DNA from: Xanthomonas sp. F10 | GTDB lineage: Bacteria; Pseudomonadota; Gammaproteobacteria; Xanthomonadales; Xanthomonadaceae | Assembly (NCBI RefSeq): GCF_014206815.1 | Contig: NZ_JACHNP010000001.1 | Location: 2,446,456-2,510,455, forward strand | Length of the DNA stretch: 64,000 nt | Direction: 5' to 3' | Part shown: positions 36,305-45,969 of the stretch, piece by piece | How positions within the stretch are numbered: the first letter of the stretch is position 1 | Layout of the letters: every line of letters starts with the position of its first letter | Notes under the pieces: generated by a model | Seen by the model: only the letters and a program-made list of their open reading frames with translations | What the model was told of the DNA's origin: nothing | The model's database searches: none | Position numbers and translations under genes: made by a program

Positions 36305-37192
36305 TCATGCGCCCTTGCCGGCGAACAGCGCATCCAGGCGCTGCTCGAAGGCGTGGTAGCCGATGCGCTCGTACAGTTCCTCGCGGGTCTGCATGCGCTC
36401 CAGCACTCCCTGCTGGTGGCCGTCGCGGCGGATCGCGGTGTACACGTCCTCGGCGGCCTTGTTGGCGGCGCGGAACGCCGACAGCGGGAACAACTGGATC
36501 GCCACGCCGGCCGAAGCCAGTTCGTCGCGGGTGAACAGCGGGGTCTTGCCGAACTCGGTGATGTTGGCCAGCACCGGCACCTTCACCGCATCGACGAAAC
36601 GGCGGTAGGTATCCAGGTCGTAGGCGGCCTCGGCGAAGATGCCGTCGGCGCCGGCCTCCACGCAGGCGATGGCGCGTTCGATCGCCGCGTCCACGCCCTC
36701 GGTCTGGATCGCGTCGGTGCGCGCGATCAGGAAGAAATCCGGATCGGTCTTGGCATCGGCCGCGGCCTTGACCCGGTCCACCATCTCGCCCTGGCTGACG
36801 ATCTCCTTGCCCGGGCGGTGGCCGCAGCGCTTGGCGCCGACCTGGTCCTCGATGTGGCAGGCGGCCGCGCCGGCCTTGATCAGCGACTTGATGGTGCGCT
36901 CGATGTTGAACGCACTCGGCCCGAAGCCGGTGTCGATGTCCACCAGCAGCGGCAGCGGGCACACGTCGGTGATGCGGCGCACATCGATCAGCACGTCCTC
37001 CAGGGTGTTGATGCCCAGGTCCGGCAAGCCCAGCGAGCCGGCGGCGACGCCGCCGCCGGACAGGTAGATCGCCTTGTAGCCGGCGCGCTGCGCCAGCAGC
37101 GCATGGTTGGCGTTGATCGCGCCGATCACCTGCAACGGCGCTTCGGCGGCCAGGGCGGCGCGGAAACCGGCGCCGGGGGAAACGAGGGACAT
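36305..37192 (-). CDS. prpB: 2-methylisocitrate lyase
   Basis: Splits 2-methylisocitrate into pyruvate and succinate, the last methylcitrate-cycle step. The 295-residue TIM-barrel protein of the isocitrate-lyase/PEP-mutase family has [10 protein letters not shown] (Mg-binding), the active-site loop KRCGH with Cys at about residue 122, and ARTDA. Length matches PrpB (about 295). The ATG at 37192 has an AGGAG site and fits the family start; the longer frame is not conserved. It is first gene of the operon, divergent from the HTH-citrate synthase gene across 118 bases. Confidence 0.96.
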   Translation of the reverse strand: MSLVSPGAGFRAALAAEAPLQVIGAINANHALLAQRAGYKAIYLSGGGVAAGSLGLPDLGINTLEDVLIDVRRITDVCPLPLLVDIDTGFGPSAFNIERTIKSLIKAGAAACHIEDQVGAKRCGHRPGKEIVSQGEMVDRVKAAADAKTDPDFFLIARTDAIQTEGVDAAIERAIACVEAGADGIFAEAAYDLDTYRRFVDAVKVPVLANITEFGKTPLFTRDELASAGVAIQLFPLSAFRAANKAAEDVYTAIRRDGHQQGVLERMQTREELYERIGYHAFEQRLDALFAGKGA

Positions 37193-37272
37193 GGCAGCTC
37201 CTGACGAAGAGGCGGCAGCGCCCCGCCGGGCGTTCCGCGATGGGCGCCAATCTGGCACTCTCGCCGGCACGG

Positions 37273-37296
37273 ATCAATCTTGATTCAATGAATCAA
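37273..37296. promoter_or_regulatory. candidate operator of the prp divergent promoter region
   Basis: TTGATTCAATGAATCAA (37280-37296) is a perfect eight-base inverted repeat with one central base. It overlaps a second repeat, ATCAATCTTGAT (37273-37284), so three TTGATT-type half-sites lie in 24 bases. It is the only AT-rich patch in the 118-base gap, 15 bases before the fusion gene ATG and about 85 before prpB. It is well placed to control both directions. Confidence 0.65.
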
Positions 37297-37310
37297 CCTA
37301 TCGTCCCTTC

Positions 37311-38552
37311 ATGTCCGACAGCCCCGACCGCAACCTGATCTCCGCCGCACAGGCCTGCGCCCTGCTCGGCATCAGCAGCGCCACCCTGTACGCCTACGTC
37401 AGCCGCGGCCTGCTCAGTTCGCGCGCCGGTCCCGACCACCGCAGCCGCGCCTACCTGCGCGCCGAAGTGGAGCGGCTGGCGCAGCGCAAGCGCGCCGGCC
37501 GCGGCGCCGCGCGTGGCGCCGCGCAGAGCCTGGACCGCGGACTGCCGGTGCTGGAGACGCGGATCTCGCTGATCCGCCCCGACGGCCCCTACTACCGCGG
37601 ACGCTCGGCGGTGGCCATGGTGCGTGCCGGCGCCAGCCTGGAGGACGTCGCGCGGCTGCTGTGGGACTGCCCGGAGGGCGAAGACCCGTTCGCCAGCGCG
37701 CCGGTCGCGCCGTGGCCGGCGGTGCTGGCGCCACTGGCCGGGCATGCCGCGCTGCCGCCGCTGGAACGCGCCATGGCCTGCATCCCGCTGCTGGCCCTGG
37801 ACTTGCGCCAGTCGCTCAACGCCGCCCCCGGCGTGCGCCGCGAGAGCGCCGCCACCCTGCTGCGGCAGAACGCCGCACTGCTGGTCGGCACCGCAGCGGA
37901 CGCGCGCCCGCTGCATCGCCTGATCGCCGACCACTGGCGTCCCGGCGACGCCGGCTTCGCCGAGCTAGTGCGCGCCGCCCTGCTGCTGTGCGCCGACCAC
38001 GAACTCAACGTCTCCGCCTTCGCCGCCCGCGTGGTCGCCTCCACCGGAGCGCCGCTGCACGCCACCGTCAGCGCGGGCCTGGCCGCGCTGTCCGGCCCGC
38101 GCCACGGCGGCGCCACCGCGCGCGCCCACGCCCTGCTGCGCGACGCCCAGGACGCGCCCAGCGCCACCGCCCTGATCGCCGAGCGCTGGCAGCGCGGCGA
38201 CGACCTGCCCGGCTTCCACCACGCCCTGTACCCCGACGGCGACCCGCGCGCGGCCGAAGTGCTGCGCCTGCTGCGCGAACGCAGCGGCGGCAGCACGCGC
38301 ATGCAGCACGTGGAAGCGGTGATCGCCGCCGCCCAGGACTGCAGCGGCCAGCGCCCGAACATCGACTGCCTGCTCGCCGCACTCTGCTTCGTCCACGACC
38401 TGCCCGCCGCGCACGCGCTGGTGCTGTTCGCCGCCGCCCGCCAGGCCGGCTGGCTGGCCCACGCCCTGGAGCAGCAGGCCCTGGGCAAGCTGATCCGCCC
38501 CCGCGCCCGCTATGCCGGGGCGATGCCGGAGGATGGCGCCGCGCGCAGCTGA
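37311..38552 (+). CDS. helix-turn-helix/citrate-synthase-like fusion protein, putative prp regulator
   Basis: The 413-residue protein has a MerR/excisionase-type helix-turn-helix at about 8-55 (LISAAQACALLGISSATLYA, RAYLRAEVERL) joined by an Arg/Ala-rich linker to a citrate-synthase fold (about 75-405). The citrate-synthase active-site residues are kept: His265 in SGPRHGGA, His304 in GFHHALY, Asp352 in PNIDCL; CADHELNVSAF and GKLIRPRARY are also conserved. It is divergent from prpB. I infer a DNA-binding sensor of methylcitrate-cycle substrates that may also be catalytic. It could instead be an ordinary second citrate synthase with an incidental N-terminal domain. No strong ribosome site is visible at 37311. 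Confidence 0.85.
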   Translation: MSDSPDRNLISAAQACALLGISSATLYAYVSRGLLSSRAGPDHRSRAYLRAEVERLAQRKRAGRGAARGAAQSLDRGLPVLETRISLIRPDGPYYRGRSAVAMVRAGASLEDVARLLWDCPEGEDPFASAPVAPWPAVLAPLAGHAALPPLERAMACIPLLALDLRQSLNAAPGVRRESAATLLRQNAALLVGTAADARPLHRLIADHWRPGDAGFAELVRAALLLCADHELNVSAFAARVVASTGAPLHATVSAGLAALSGPRHGGATARAHALLRDAQDAPSATALIAERWQRGDDLPGFHHALYPDGDPRAAEVLRLLRERSGGSTRMQHVEAVIAAAQDCSGQRPNIDCLLAALCFVHDLPAAHALVLFAAARQAGWLAHALEQQALGKLIRPRARYAGAMPEDGAARS

Positions 38553-38607
38553 CACGTCGGGAGACGCCAACCCATTCAGCGCCCCATCTCGCCAAGGTCA
38601 CGCCAGC

Positions 38608-38625
38608 GGTGTACAAATGTACACC
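38608..38625 (+). promoter_or_regulatory. LexA2 box abutting the lexA2 start codon
   Basis: GGTGTACAAATGTACACC is an eight-base inverted repeat with a two-base centre. It contains TGTACAAATGTACA, the motif reported for Xanthomonas LexA2. It ends one base before the ATG at 38626, so bound repressor would cover the start region; no ribosome site fits between, and a leaderless or very short leader transcript is possible. Confidence 0.85.
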
Positions 38626-39234
38626 ATGACCACCCTGTCCCCGCAGCGCGCCGCCATCCTCGCCTACGTCCACGCCTGCGCCGAGCAGGACGGGCGGCCG
38701 CCGAGCCTGGCCGAGATCGCCGAACGCTTCGGCTTCGCCTCGCGCAATGCCGCGCGCAAGCACGTGCAGGCGCTGGTCGAGGCCGGACTGCTGGCGCAGG
38801 TGCCGCAGCAGGCGCGCAGCCTGCGCCCGGCGCAGGCCGGCACGCGCAGCGAACTGCTGCAGCTGCCGGTGCTGGGCCGGGTCGCCGCCGGTGCGCCGAT
38901 CGGCGCCGACATCGGCCTGGACCAGCAGCTGCGCCTGGACCGCGCGGTGTTCGCGCTGCGCCCGGACTACCTGCTGCGGGTGCAGGGCGACTCGATGATC
39001 GACGACGGCATCCTCGACGGCGACCTGGTCGGGGTGCGCCGCGCCGCCGATGCGCGCAACGGGCAGATCGTGGTGGCGCGGCTGGACGGCGAACTCACCA
39101 TCAAGCGCTACCGCGCCGATGGCGACGGCATCGCGCTGCTACCGCGCAATCCCGCCTATGCGCCGATCGTGGTCGGTCCCGGGCAGGACTTCGCCATCGA
39201 AGGGCATTACTGCGGCCTGATCCGGCCAGGCTGA
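38626..39234 (+). CDS. lexA2: LexA2 repressor of the mutagenesis cassette
   Basis: SOS-type repressor that self-cleaves when RecA is activated. The 202-residue product has an N-terminal winged helix (about 1-65, SLAEIAERFGFASRNAARKH), the cleavage site Ala88-Gly89 (RVAAGAPIG) and the serine/lysine dyad Ser123 (GDSMIDDG) and Lys160 (ELTIKRY). An ATG at 38617 is also in frame but lies inside the operator, so 38626 is chosen. Its stop overlaps the imuA ATG (TGATG). It controls the imuA-imuB-dnaE2 operon that follows. Confidence 0.93.
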   Translation: MTTLSPQRAAILAYVHACAEQDGRPPSLAEIAERFGFASRNAARKHVQALVEAGLLAQVPQQARSLRPAQAGTRSELLQLPVLGRVAAGAPIGADIGLDQQLRLDRAVFALRPDYLLRVQGDSMIDDGILDGDLVGVRRAADARNGQIVVARLDGELTIKRYRADGDGIALLPRNPAYAPIVVGPGQDFAIEGHYCGLIRPG

Positions 39235-39854
39235 TGGCCGCCGTCGTCGCCCTCGACCGCCTGCTGGCCGAGCGCCGGGTCTGGCGCGGCCAGCCGACGG
39301 CGCTGCCGCCCAGCGCGCAGCCCACCGGGCACGCCGCGCTGGACGCGGTGCTGCCCGCGCGCGGCTGGCCGGAGATGGCGCTGACCGAGCTGCTGCACGC
39401 CGCCGACGGCATCGGCGAATTGCAACTGCTGTGGCCGACGCTGGCGCGGCTGTCGCAGGGCGGCGGCCGCATCGTGCTGGTCGATCCGCCGTACCTGCCC
39501 TACCCCGCCGCCTGGGCCCAGGCCGGGGTGGCGCTAGCGCAGCTGCAGATCGTCCGCGCCGGTGCGGATGCGGCCTGGGCCGCCGAGCAGTGCCTGCGCG
39601 CCGGCAGTTGCGCGGCGGTGCTGTGCTGGCCGGGGCTGGCCGCCGACAAGACCCTGCGCCGGCTGCAGGTAGCCGCCGAGACCGGACGCACCCTGGGCTT
39701 CGCCTACCGGCCGCTGAAGGCCGCCGCCAATCCGTCGCCGGCCGCGCTGCGCATCGCCATCGATGGCGCGCCGGCGCAACTGCGCGTGCTCAAGTGCCGC
39801 GGCGGGCTGCCGCCGGCGCAGCCGATCGCCCTGTCCATCCTGGCGACCGGGTGA
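39234..39854 (+). CDS. imuA: ImuA, translesion synthesis accessory protein
   Basis: RecA/SulA-like protein of the DNA-damage mutasome, thought to help recruit ImuB and DnaE2 to stalled forks. The 206-residue product has the HPALDAVLPARGWP-like N-terminal region (HAALDAVLPARGWPEMAL), ELLHAADGIGELQLLWP and IVLVDPPYLPYPAAW, typical of ImuA. No complete Walker A is evident. It overlaps the lexA2 stop by one base. Confidence 0.92.
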   Translation: MAAVVALDRLLAERRVWRGQPTALPPSAQPTGHAALDAVLPARGWPEMALTELLHAADGIGELQLLWPTLARLSQGGGRIVLVDPPYLPYPAAWAQAGVALAQLQIVRAGADAAWAAEQCLRAGSCAAVLCWPGLAADKTLRRLQVAAETGRTLGFAYRPLKAAANPSPAALRIAIDGAPAQLRVLKCRGGLPPAQPIALSILATG

Positions 39855-39864
39855 GGCCGCCACC

Positions 39865-41289
39865 ATGCGCTGGGCCTGCATCCTGTTGCCGCAACTGGCG
39901 CTGGACACCGTCCTGCGTCGCTGGCCGTCGCCGGACGAGCCGCTGGCGCTGCTCGACGGCCCGCCGCAGCGGCGCACGCTGAAGGCGGTCAACGCCGCCG
40001 CGCGCGCCCGTGGCCTACGTCCCGGGCAATCGCTGGTCACCGCGCAGGCGCTGTGCGACCGCTTCGCCACCGCCCTGCACGATGCCGAAGAAAGCCGCCG
40101 CAGCCAGCAGTTCCTCGCGGCGTGGGCGTACCGCTTCAGTTCGCTGGTCAGCACCGACTACCCCGGCGCGCTGCTGCTGGAGATCGAGGCCAGCCTCGGC
40201 CTGTTCGGGCCATGGCCGCGCTTCGAGGCGCGGCTGCGCGAGGAGCTGACCGCGCTGGGCTTCCGCCACCGCATCGTGGTCGCACCGCATCCGCTGGCCG
40301 CGCGTGCGCTGGTCAATGCGCACGACGGCATCGCCTTGCTCGACAACGCCGCACTGCAGCGCGCGCTGGGGCAGTTGCCGATCGCCCGCGCCGGACTGCC
40401 GCCCGCGCTGGCCGACGGGTTCGCGCGGATGGGCCTGCGCCGCCTGCAGCAGGTGTTCGCGCTGCCGCGCACCGGGCTGGCACGGCGCTATCCGCCGGCC
40501 CTGTTGCAGCACCTGGACGCGCTGCGCGGGCAGGCGCCGCTGCCACTGCAGTACTACCTGCCGCCGGACCGCTTCGATGCGCGCGTGGAACTGGGCTATG
40601 CCACCGAATCCAACCAGGCGCTGCTGTTCCCGCTGCGCCGCCTGACCCAGGACCTGGCCGCGTTCCTGGCCGGACGCGACGGCGGCGTGCAGCGTTTCCG
40701 CCTGCTGCTGGAACACGAGGACCTGGAGCCCAGCGTGGTGCCAGTGGGATTGCTCGCCGCCGAACGCGATGCGGCGATGCTGTTCGAACTGGCGCGCGGG
40801 CGCCTGCAGCAGGCCAGCGTGCCGGCGCCGGTGCAAGCCCTGCGCCTGTGCGCCGACGAACTGCCACCGTTCGTGCCGGCCGCGCGCGAACTGTTCGACG
40901 AACGCGCGCAGCAGGCGCTGCCGTGGGAGCAACTGCGCGAACGCCTGCGCGCACGCCTGGGCGACGACGCCGTGCATGGCCTGCGCGCGCACGCCGACCA
41001 TCGCCCGGAACTGGCCTGGCGCGCCGAATCCAGCACGGCGCGCAGCACAGCCACACCCGCCGCCAACGCGCCGCCACGGCCCGGCTGGCTGCTCGCGCGG
41101 CCGATCCCACTGCGCGAACGCGCGCCCGAACGCCTGACCGGACCGGAACGCATCGAGAGCGGCTGGTGGGACGACGGCGACGTGCGTCGCGACTACTACG
41201 TGGTGCGCACCCGCCAGGGCCAGCGCGCCTGGGCATTCGCCCCGGCCGATGCGCCGGACGCGCTGATGCTGCACGGCTGGTTCGCATGA
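39865..41289 (+). CDS. imuB: ImuB, Y-family polymerase-like mutasome hub
   Basis: Y-family-related protein that binds the beta clamp and bridges ImuA and DnaE2 but is not itself a polymerase. The 474-residue product begins [14 protein letters not shown], where true Y-family enzymes carry a catalytic Asp-x-Asp pattern that is missing here. The little-finger region and C-terminal ImuB tail follow ([35 protein letters not shown]). ATG 39865 is used because the upstream frame overlaps imuA. Its stop overlaps the dnaE2 start (ATGA). Confidence 0.94.
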   Translation: MRWACILLPQLALDTVLRRWPSPDEPLALLDGPPQRRTLKAVNAAARARGLRPGQSLVTAQALCDRFATALHDAEESRRSQQFLAAWAYRFSSLVSTDYPGALLLEIEASLGLFGPWPRFEARLREELTALGFRHRIVVAPHPLAARALVNAHDGIALLDNAALQRALGQLPIARAGLPPALADGFARMGLRRLQQVFALPRTGLARRYPPALLQHLDALRGQAPLPLQYYLPPDRFDARVELGYATESNQALLFPLRRLTQDLAAFLAGRDGGVQRFRLLLEHEDLEPSVVPVGLLAAERDAAMLFELARGRLQQASVPAPVQALRLCADELPPFVPAARELFDERAQQALPWEQLRERLRARLGDDAVHGLRAHADHRPELAWRAESSTARSTATPAANAPPRPGWLLARPIPLRERAPERLTGPERIESGWWDDGDVRRDYYVVRTRQGQRAWAFAPADAPDALMLHGWFA

Positions 41290-44200
41290 GCCACACCCCG
41301 CCGCATCCGCGCATGCCGCCGCGCCTGCGGCTGCTGCCGACGCCGACCCCTGCTCCGTCCAACGCACCCGCCGCCAACGTGCCGTGCGCGCCAGCAGACC
41401 CTACCCTGCCCGACTACGCCGAACTGCATTGCCTGTCCAACTTCAGCTTCCAGCGCGGCGCCTCGCACCCCTGGGAACTGTGCGAACGCGCGCTGCGCCA
41501 CGGCTACCGTGCGCTGGCGATCACCGACGAATGCAGCCTGGCCGGCATCGTGCGCGCGTGGCAGGCGGCCCGGGACATGGGCCTGCACCTCATCGTCGGC
41601 AGCGAGATCCAGTTCGAACACGGGCCCAAGCTGGTGCTGCTGGCCGAGACCCTGCATGGTTACCAGCGCCTGTGCCGGCTGATCACCCTGGCCCGGCGTC
41701 GCGCCGACAAGGGCAACTACCGCGCGCTGCGCGAGGATCTCGCAAGCGCGGACGACGGCGCCGACCTGCTGTGCCTATGGCTGCCGCGCGGCGACGGCGA
41801 CGATGCAGCGGACGGTGCCTGGCTGCAAGCACGTTTCCCGCAGCGGCTATGGCTGGCGGTGGAACTGCTGCGCGGCCCCGACGACGCCGCGCTGTTGCAG
41901 GCACGCCTGCAGTTGGCGCATGCGCTGCAGCTACCGGCCGTGGCCAGCGGCGACGTGCACATGCATGCACGCGGCCGCCGCGCGCTGCAGGACACCTTGA
42001 CTGCGATCCGCCAGCGCCTGCCGCTGCACGAAGCCGGTGCCCACCTGTATCCCAATGGCGAACGCCACCTACGCCCGCGCGCCACGCTGGCGACGCTGTA
42101 TCCGCCGGAACTGCTGGCCGAAACGGTACGCATCGCGCAGCGCTGCACGTTCAACCTCAGGCACCTGCAGTACGAATACCCCCACGAACTGGTACCGCCC
42201 GGGCACACGCCCACGCAATGGCTACGCATCCTCACCGAACGCGGCGCGGCCGAGCGCTGGCCGCAGGGCGTGCCGGATAAGGCGCGGCGCCTGATCGAAC
42301 ACGAACTCGGCGTGATCGAGCGGCTGAAGTACGAGTCCTACTTCCTCACCGTCTACGACCTGGTGCGCTTCGCACGCTCGAAGGACATCCTGTGCCAGGG
42401 CCGCGGCTCGGCGGCGAACTCGGCGGTGTGCTACGCACTGGGCATCACCGCGATCGATCCGGACCGCATCGGCATGCTGTTCGAGCGCTTCATTTCCGAA
42501 GAGCGCAAGGAACGGCCGGACATCGACATCGATTTCGAGCACGACCGCCGCGAGGAAGTGATCCAGTACATCTTCAGCCACTACGGCCGCGAGCGCGCCG
42601 CACTGGCCGCGGTGGCGATCAGCTACCACACGCGCAGCGCGGTGCGCGATGTGGCGCGCGCACTGGGCCTGCCCAGCGACACCGTCGACGCGCTGTCCTC
42701 CGCACTGGGCCAGCGCGATCCGGTGGAGTCGGCGCAGGAGCTGCTGCGCGAACGCGGCTTCGATCCGGACACGCCGGTGATGCGCCGGCTGCTGGTGCTC
42801 GCCAGCCAACTGATCGGCTTCCCGCGGCACCTGTCGCAGCATCCCGGCGGCTTCGTCATCTCCGAGCATGCGCTGCACACGCTGGTGCCGGTGGAGAACG
42901 CGACCATGGTCAATCGCACGGTGATCCAGTGGGACAAGGACGACCTGGAACTGGTCGGGCTGATGAAGGTCGATGTGCTCGCGTTGGGCATGCTCAGCGC
43001 ACTGCGGCGCACCCTGGACCTGCTGACCACGCACCGCGGCCACGATTACACACTCGCCACCATCCCCGCCGAAGACCCGCAGACCTACGAGATGATCCGG
43101 CGCGCCGACACCATCGGCGTGTTCCAGATCGAATCGCGCGCGCAGATGGCGATGCTGCCGCGGCTGCAGCCGAAAGAGTTCTACGACCTGGTCATCCAGG
43201 TGGCGATCGTGCGCCCCGGCCCGATCCAGGGCGGCATGGTGCACCCATACCTGCGCCGGCGCAGCGGCGAGGAAGAGCCCGATGCCTTGCCCGAGGAACT
43301 GCGTGAGGTATTCAAGCGCACCCTTGGCGTTCCCTTGTTCCAGGAACAGGTCATGCAACTGGCGGTCAACGCTGCCGGCTATACACCTGGCGAAGCCGAT
43401 CAGCTGCGACGCTCGATGGCGGCCTGGAAACGCCACGGCGGGCTGGAACCACATCGCGACAAGTTGCTGCAGGGCATGCTGGAGAGGAACTACACCGCCG
43501 AATTCGCCGAACGTATCTTCGAGCAGATCAAGGGCTTCGGCAGCTACGGCTTTCCCGAAAGCCACGCCGCCAGTTTCGCCCTGCTCACCTACGCCAGTTG
43601 CTGGCTCAAGTGCCACGAACCGGCGGCGTTCACCTGCGCGCTGATCAACAGTTGGCCGATGGGGTTCTACAGCCCCGATCAGTTGCTGCAGGACGCGCGC
43701 CGCCACGGCCTGCAGGTGCGGCCGGTGGACGTGCGCTACAGCGACTGGGATTGCAGCCTAGAAGCGTACAGCCGCGATCCGCAGGTGCAGCCGGCGATCC
43801 GCCTGGGCCTGCGCCTGGTCCGCGGCCTGGCCGAGGACGCCGCACTGCGCCTGCAGCAGGCGCGCGCGCAGGCGCCGTTCCACGACATCGCCGACCTGTG
43901 CCACCGCGCCGCGCTCGACGACAAGGCCCGCGCTGCGCTCGCCGACGCCGGCGCGTTGAAAGCGCTGGCCGGCCATCGCCACCGCGCCCGCTGGGCCGTG
44001 GCCGGCGTCGAGGCGCAGCGCCCGCTGTTCGAAGCGCTCGCAGCGACGCCCGAACAGCAGGTGGCGCTGCCGCTGCCCAGCCAGGGCGACGACATCCGTG
44101 CCGACTACGCGACGATCGGTACCACCCTGGGCAAGCATCCGCTGACCCTGCTGCGCGCGCAGCTCCGCGCGCGCCGCTACCGCCATTCCGGCGAACTGCG

Positions 44201-44498
44201 CGCGCTGCCACATGCCAGCGCCGTCGCCATGGCCGGCCTGGTCACCATGCGCCAGCGCCCGCAGACCGCCAGCGGCGTCACCTTCGTCACCCTCGAGGAC
44301 GAGCACGGCCTGGTCAACGTGGTGGTGTGGCGACGCCTGGCCGAGCGCCAGCGCCAGGCCCTGCTCGAATCGCGGCTGCTGCTGGTGCGCGGTCGCATGG
44401 AAACCGCCGATGGCGTGCGCCACCTGATCGCCGGCCATCTCGAGGACCTGACGCCCATGCTGCTCGGCCTGGACATCCGCAGCCGGGATTTTCATTGA
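41286..44498 (+). CDS. dnaE2: error-prone DNA polymerase DnaE2
   Basis: Alternative C-family polymerase that performs damage-induced mutagenic synthesis with ImuA/ImuB. The 1070-residue product has a variable Pro-rich N-terminus (about 1-35), a PHP domain ([36 protein letters not shown]), the polymerase core with [17 protein letters not shown] and the metal-binding [14 protein letters not shown] at about 412, then helix-hairpin-helix and OB domains ([17 protein letters not shown]). Length is typical for DnaE2. It is last gene of the lexA2 operon; no terminator is visible after it. Confidence 0.95.
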   Translation: MSHTPPHPRMPPRLRLLPTPTPAPSNAPAANVPCAPADPTLPDYAELHCLSNFSFQRGASHPWELCERALRHGYRALAITDECSLAGIVRAWQAARDMGLHLIVGSEIQFEHGPKLVLLAETLHGYQRLCRLITLARRRADKGNYRALREDLASADDGADLLCLWLPRGDGDDAADGAWLQARFPQRLWLAVELLRGPDDAALLQARLQLAHALQLPAVASGDVHMHARGRRALQDTLTAIRQRLPLHEAGAHLYPNGERHLRPRATLATLYPPELLAETVRIAQRCTFNLRHLQYEYPHELVPPGHTPTQWLRILTERGAAERWPQGVPDKARRLIEHELGVIERLKYESYFLTVYDLVRFARSKDILCQGRGSAANSAVCYALGITAIDPDRIGMLFERFISEERKERPDIDIDFEHDRREEVIQYIFSHYGRERAALAAVAISYHTRSAVRDVARALGLPSDTVDALSSALGQRDPVESAQELLRERGFDPDTPVMRRLLVLASQLIGFPRHLSQHPGGFVISEHALHTLVPVENATMVNRTVIQWDKDDLELVGLMKVDVLALGMLSALRRTLDLLTTHRGHDYTLATIPAEDPQTYEMIRRADTIGVFQIESRAQMAMLPRLQPKEFYDLVIQVAIVRPGPIQGGMVHPYLRRRSGEEEPDALPEELREVFKRTLGVPLFQEQVMQLAVNAAGYTPGEADQLRRSMAAWKRHGGLEPHRDKLLQGMLERNYTAEFAERIFEQIKGFGSYGFPESHAASFALLTYASCWLKCHEPAAFTCALINSWPMGFYSPDQLLQDARRHGLQVRPVDVRYSDWDCSLEAYSRDPQVQPAIRLGLRLVRGLAEDAALRLQQARAQAPFHDIADLCHRAALDDKARAALADAGALKALAGHRHRARWAVAGVEAQRPLFEALAATPEQQVALPLPSQGDDIRADYATIGTTLGKHPLTLLRAQLRARRYRHSGELRALPHASAVAMAGLVTMRQRPQTASGVTFVTLEDEHGLVNVVVWRRLAERQRQALLESRLLLVRGRMETADGVRHLIAGHLEDLTPMLLGLDIRSRDFH

Positions 44499-44585
44499 GG
44501 TCGCGGCCAAGGCGGCGTGCCGGATCGAGGCGACGCCTGTGCACGCGCAGCCACGCGCTGCCGCGCGATCGGACCATCTGCAAGC

Positions 44586-45035
44586 TCAGGACGGCTTACC
44601 CAATGCCGCCAGCAGCGTCTGCACGCCTTTCCAGCCCCAATACACGCGGTGGCAGGCGATCAATCCGGCAGCGTCCAGGTCCATCACTTCCACCAGATCG
44701 ACCTGATCGCCCTGCGGCGTGTCGCGCGGATACTCCCAGACCAATTGCCGCCCCGCGACATGACAGCGGCCGCTGCGATACCAGCGCCCCAGGCCGTTCT
44801 CCGGCTGCGCGAAGGACCCGGCGAAGAACGCCGCGATGGCGTCGCGGCCCTGCAGCCGCCCGTGCTGTCGCGTCGCCGAGGCCACATAGGCCAACGGCGA
44901 TTCCAACTGCGCATCCGGCGCATACAGCGCCATCAACGCCGGCAGATCGCGTGCGACCACATGCCGATGCCAGCGTTCGAACACCACGTGGGCATCGCGC
45001 TCGGCGGGGTTCGGCGGCGTTTCGTTCGTCTGCAT
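44586..45035 (-). CDS. SnoaL/NTF2-like protein
   Basis: The 149-residue NTF2-fold protein carries ERWHRHVVARDLPALMALYA (classical helix of the fold), GRDAIAAFFAGSF, and a long-strand C-terminal half ending RVYWGWKGVQTLL. This resembles ester-isomerase/hydrolase SnoaL-like proteins. Start ATG 45035 has a GGAG site. It is divergent from an ArsR-type regulator, across a gap holding an inverted repeat, suggesting local control. Substrate unknown. Confidence 0.85.
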   Translation of the reverse strand: MQTNETPPNPAERDAHVVFERWHRHVVARDLPALMALYAPDAQLESPLAYVASATRQHGRLQGRDAIAAFFAGSFAQPENGLGRWYRSGRCHVAGRQLVWEYPRDTPQGDQVDLVEVMDLDAAGLIACHRVYWGWKGVQTLLAALGKPS

Positions 45036-45085
45036 CGACAGGCTCCGGTGGGAATCCGCGCAGTCTAGGAATCCGCCAGGGACAT

Positions 45086-45107
45086 CGTTTCGATACGCAG
45101 CGAAACG
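45086..45107. promoter_or_regulatory. inverted repeat CGTTTCG-N8-CGAAACG between SnoaL and ArsR genes
   Basis: Seven-base perfect arms lie in the 121-base divergent gap, 50 bases from the SnoaL gene start and 50 from the ArsR gene start. It is a likely operator for the ArsR-type protein. Confidence 0.55.
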
Positions 45108-45156
45108 TCGCGGCAGGGGCGGTCCTATGATGGCCACGTCCATCGGGAGCGCGGCG

Positions 45157-45882
45157 ATGCATCTGGAACACCCCAAGCTGGCGGCGACCGCCTTTCTGAT
45201 CGCCGATCCGGCCCGCGCCGCCATGCTGATGGCGCTGCTCGATGGACGCGCACTGCCGGCCGGCGAACTGGCCTTCGCCGGCGGCGTCACCCCACAGACC
45301 GCGAGCGCGCACCTGGCAAAGCTGCTGGAGGGCGGCCTGCTCGCGGTCGAGATCCAGGGCCGCCACCGCTACTACCGGCTGGCCAGCGCGCATGTCGCCA
45401 CCGTGCTCGAAACCCTGGCCACCCTCGCGCCGCCGCAGGCGTCGCGCTGCCGCCGCCCGCACCGCGACGCCCAGACGCTGCGCTTGGCGCGCTGCTGCTA
45501 CGACCACCTCGCCGGGCGCCTCGGCGTAGCCGTCACCGAGGCACTGGAACAGCGCGCCTGGCTGATCGCCCACGACGACACCACCCGCTACGCCGTCTCC
45601 CCCGAAGGCGCGGCGTGGTTCACGCGCATGGGCGTGGACCTGCCGCACCTCGCCCAGGGCCGCCGCGCCCTGGCCCGGCGCTGCCTGGACTGGACCGAAC
45701 GTCGCCACCACCTCGCCGGCGCGTTGGGCGCCGCCCTGCTCGACCAGTTATCCGCCCGACACTGGCTGCGCCGCATCGACGGCTCGCGCGCATGCGTCGT
45801 GACCGATCTCGGCTGGGCCGGCCTGCTTGCCGAACTGGGTGTTCGCCGGTGCGAAGACGAGGCGGTGGCACTGCACTCCTGA
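45157..45882 (+). CDS. ArsR-family winged-helix regulator
   Basis: The 241-residue protein has an N-terminal ArsR-type winged helix (about 10-80: FLIADPARAAMLMALLDGRA, GVTPQTASAHLAKLLEGG, GRHRYYRLAS) followed by an extra helical C-terminal domain of about 150 residues, longer than classical metal-sensing ArsR proteins. CRRPHRD and CCYDHL might hold ligand-binding Cys/His. The start at 45157 has a GGGAG site eight bases upstream; two earlier in-frame or nearby ATGs at 45127 and 45130 lack one. Confidence 0.88.
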   Translation: MHLEHPKLAATAFLIADPARAAMLMALLDGRALPAGELAFAGGVTPQTASAHLAKLLEGGLLAVEIQGRHRYYRLASAHVATVLETLATLAPPQASRCRRPHRDAQTLRLARCCYDHLAGRLGVAVTEALEQRAWLIAHDDTTRYAVSPEGAAWFTRMGVDLPHLAQGRRALARRCLDWTERRHHLAGALGAALLDQLSARHWLRRIDGSRACVVTDLGWAGLLAELGVRRCEDEAVALHS

Positions 45883-45969
45883 AGAAGACAAGCAGCGTGC
45901 GGTGTGTAATGAGTGGCAGGGCCTCACCCGCCGCCTGGCGCATCTGAGCCAGGAGGCCGCACCGACCTA

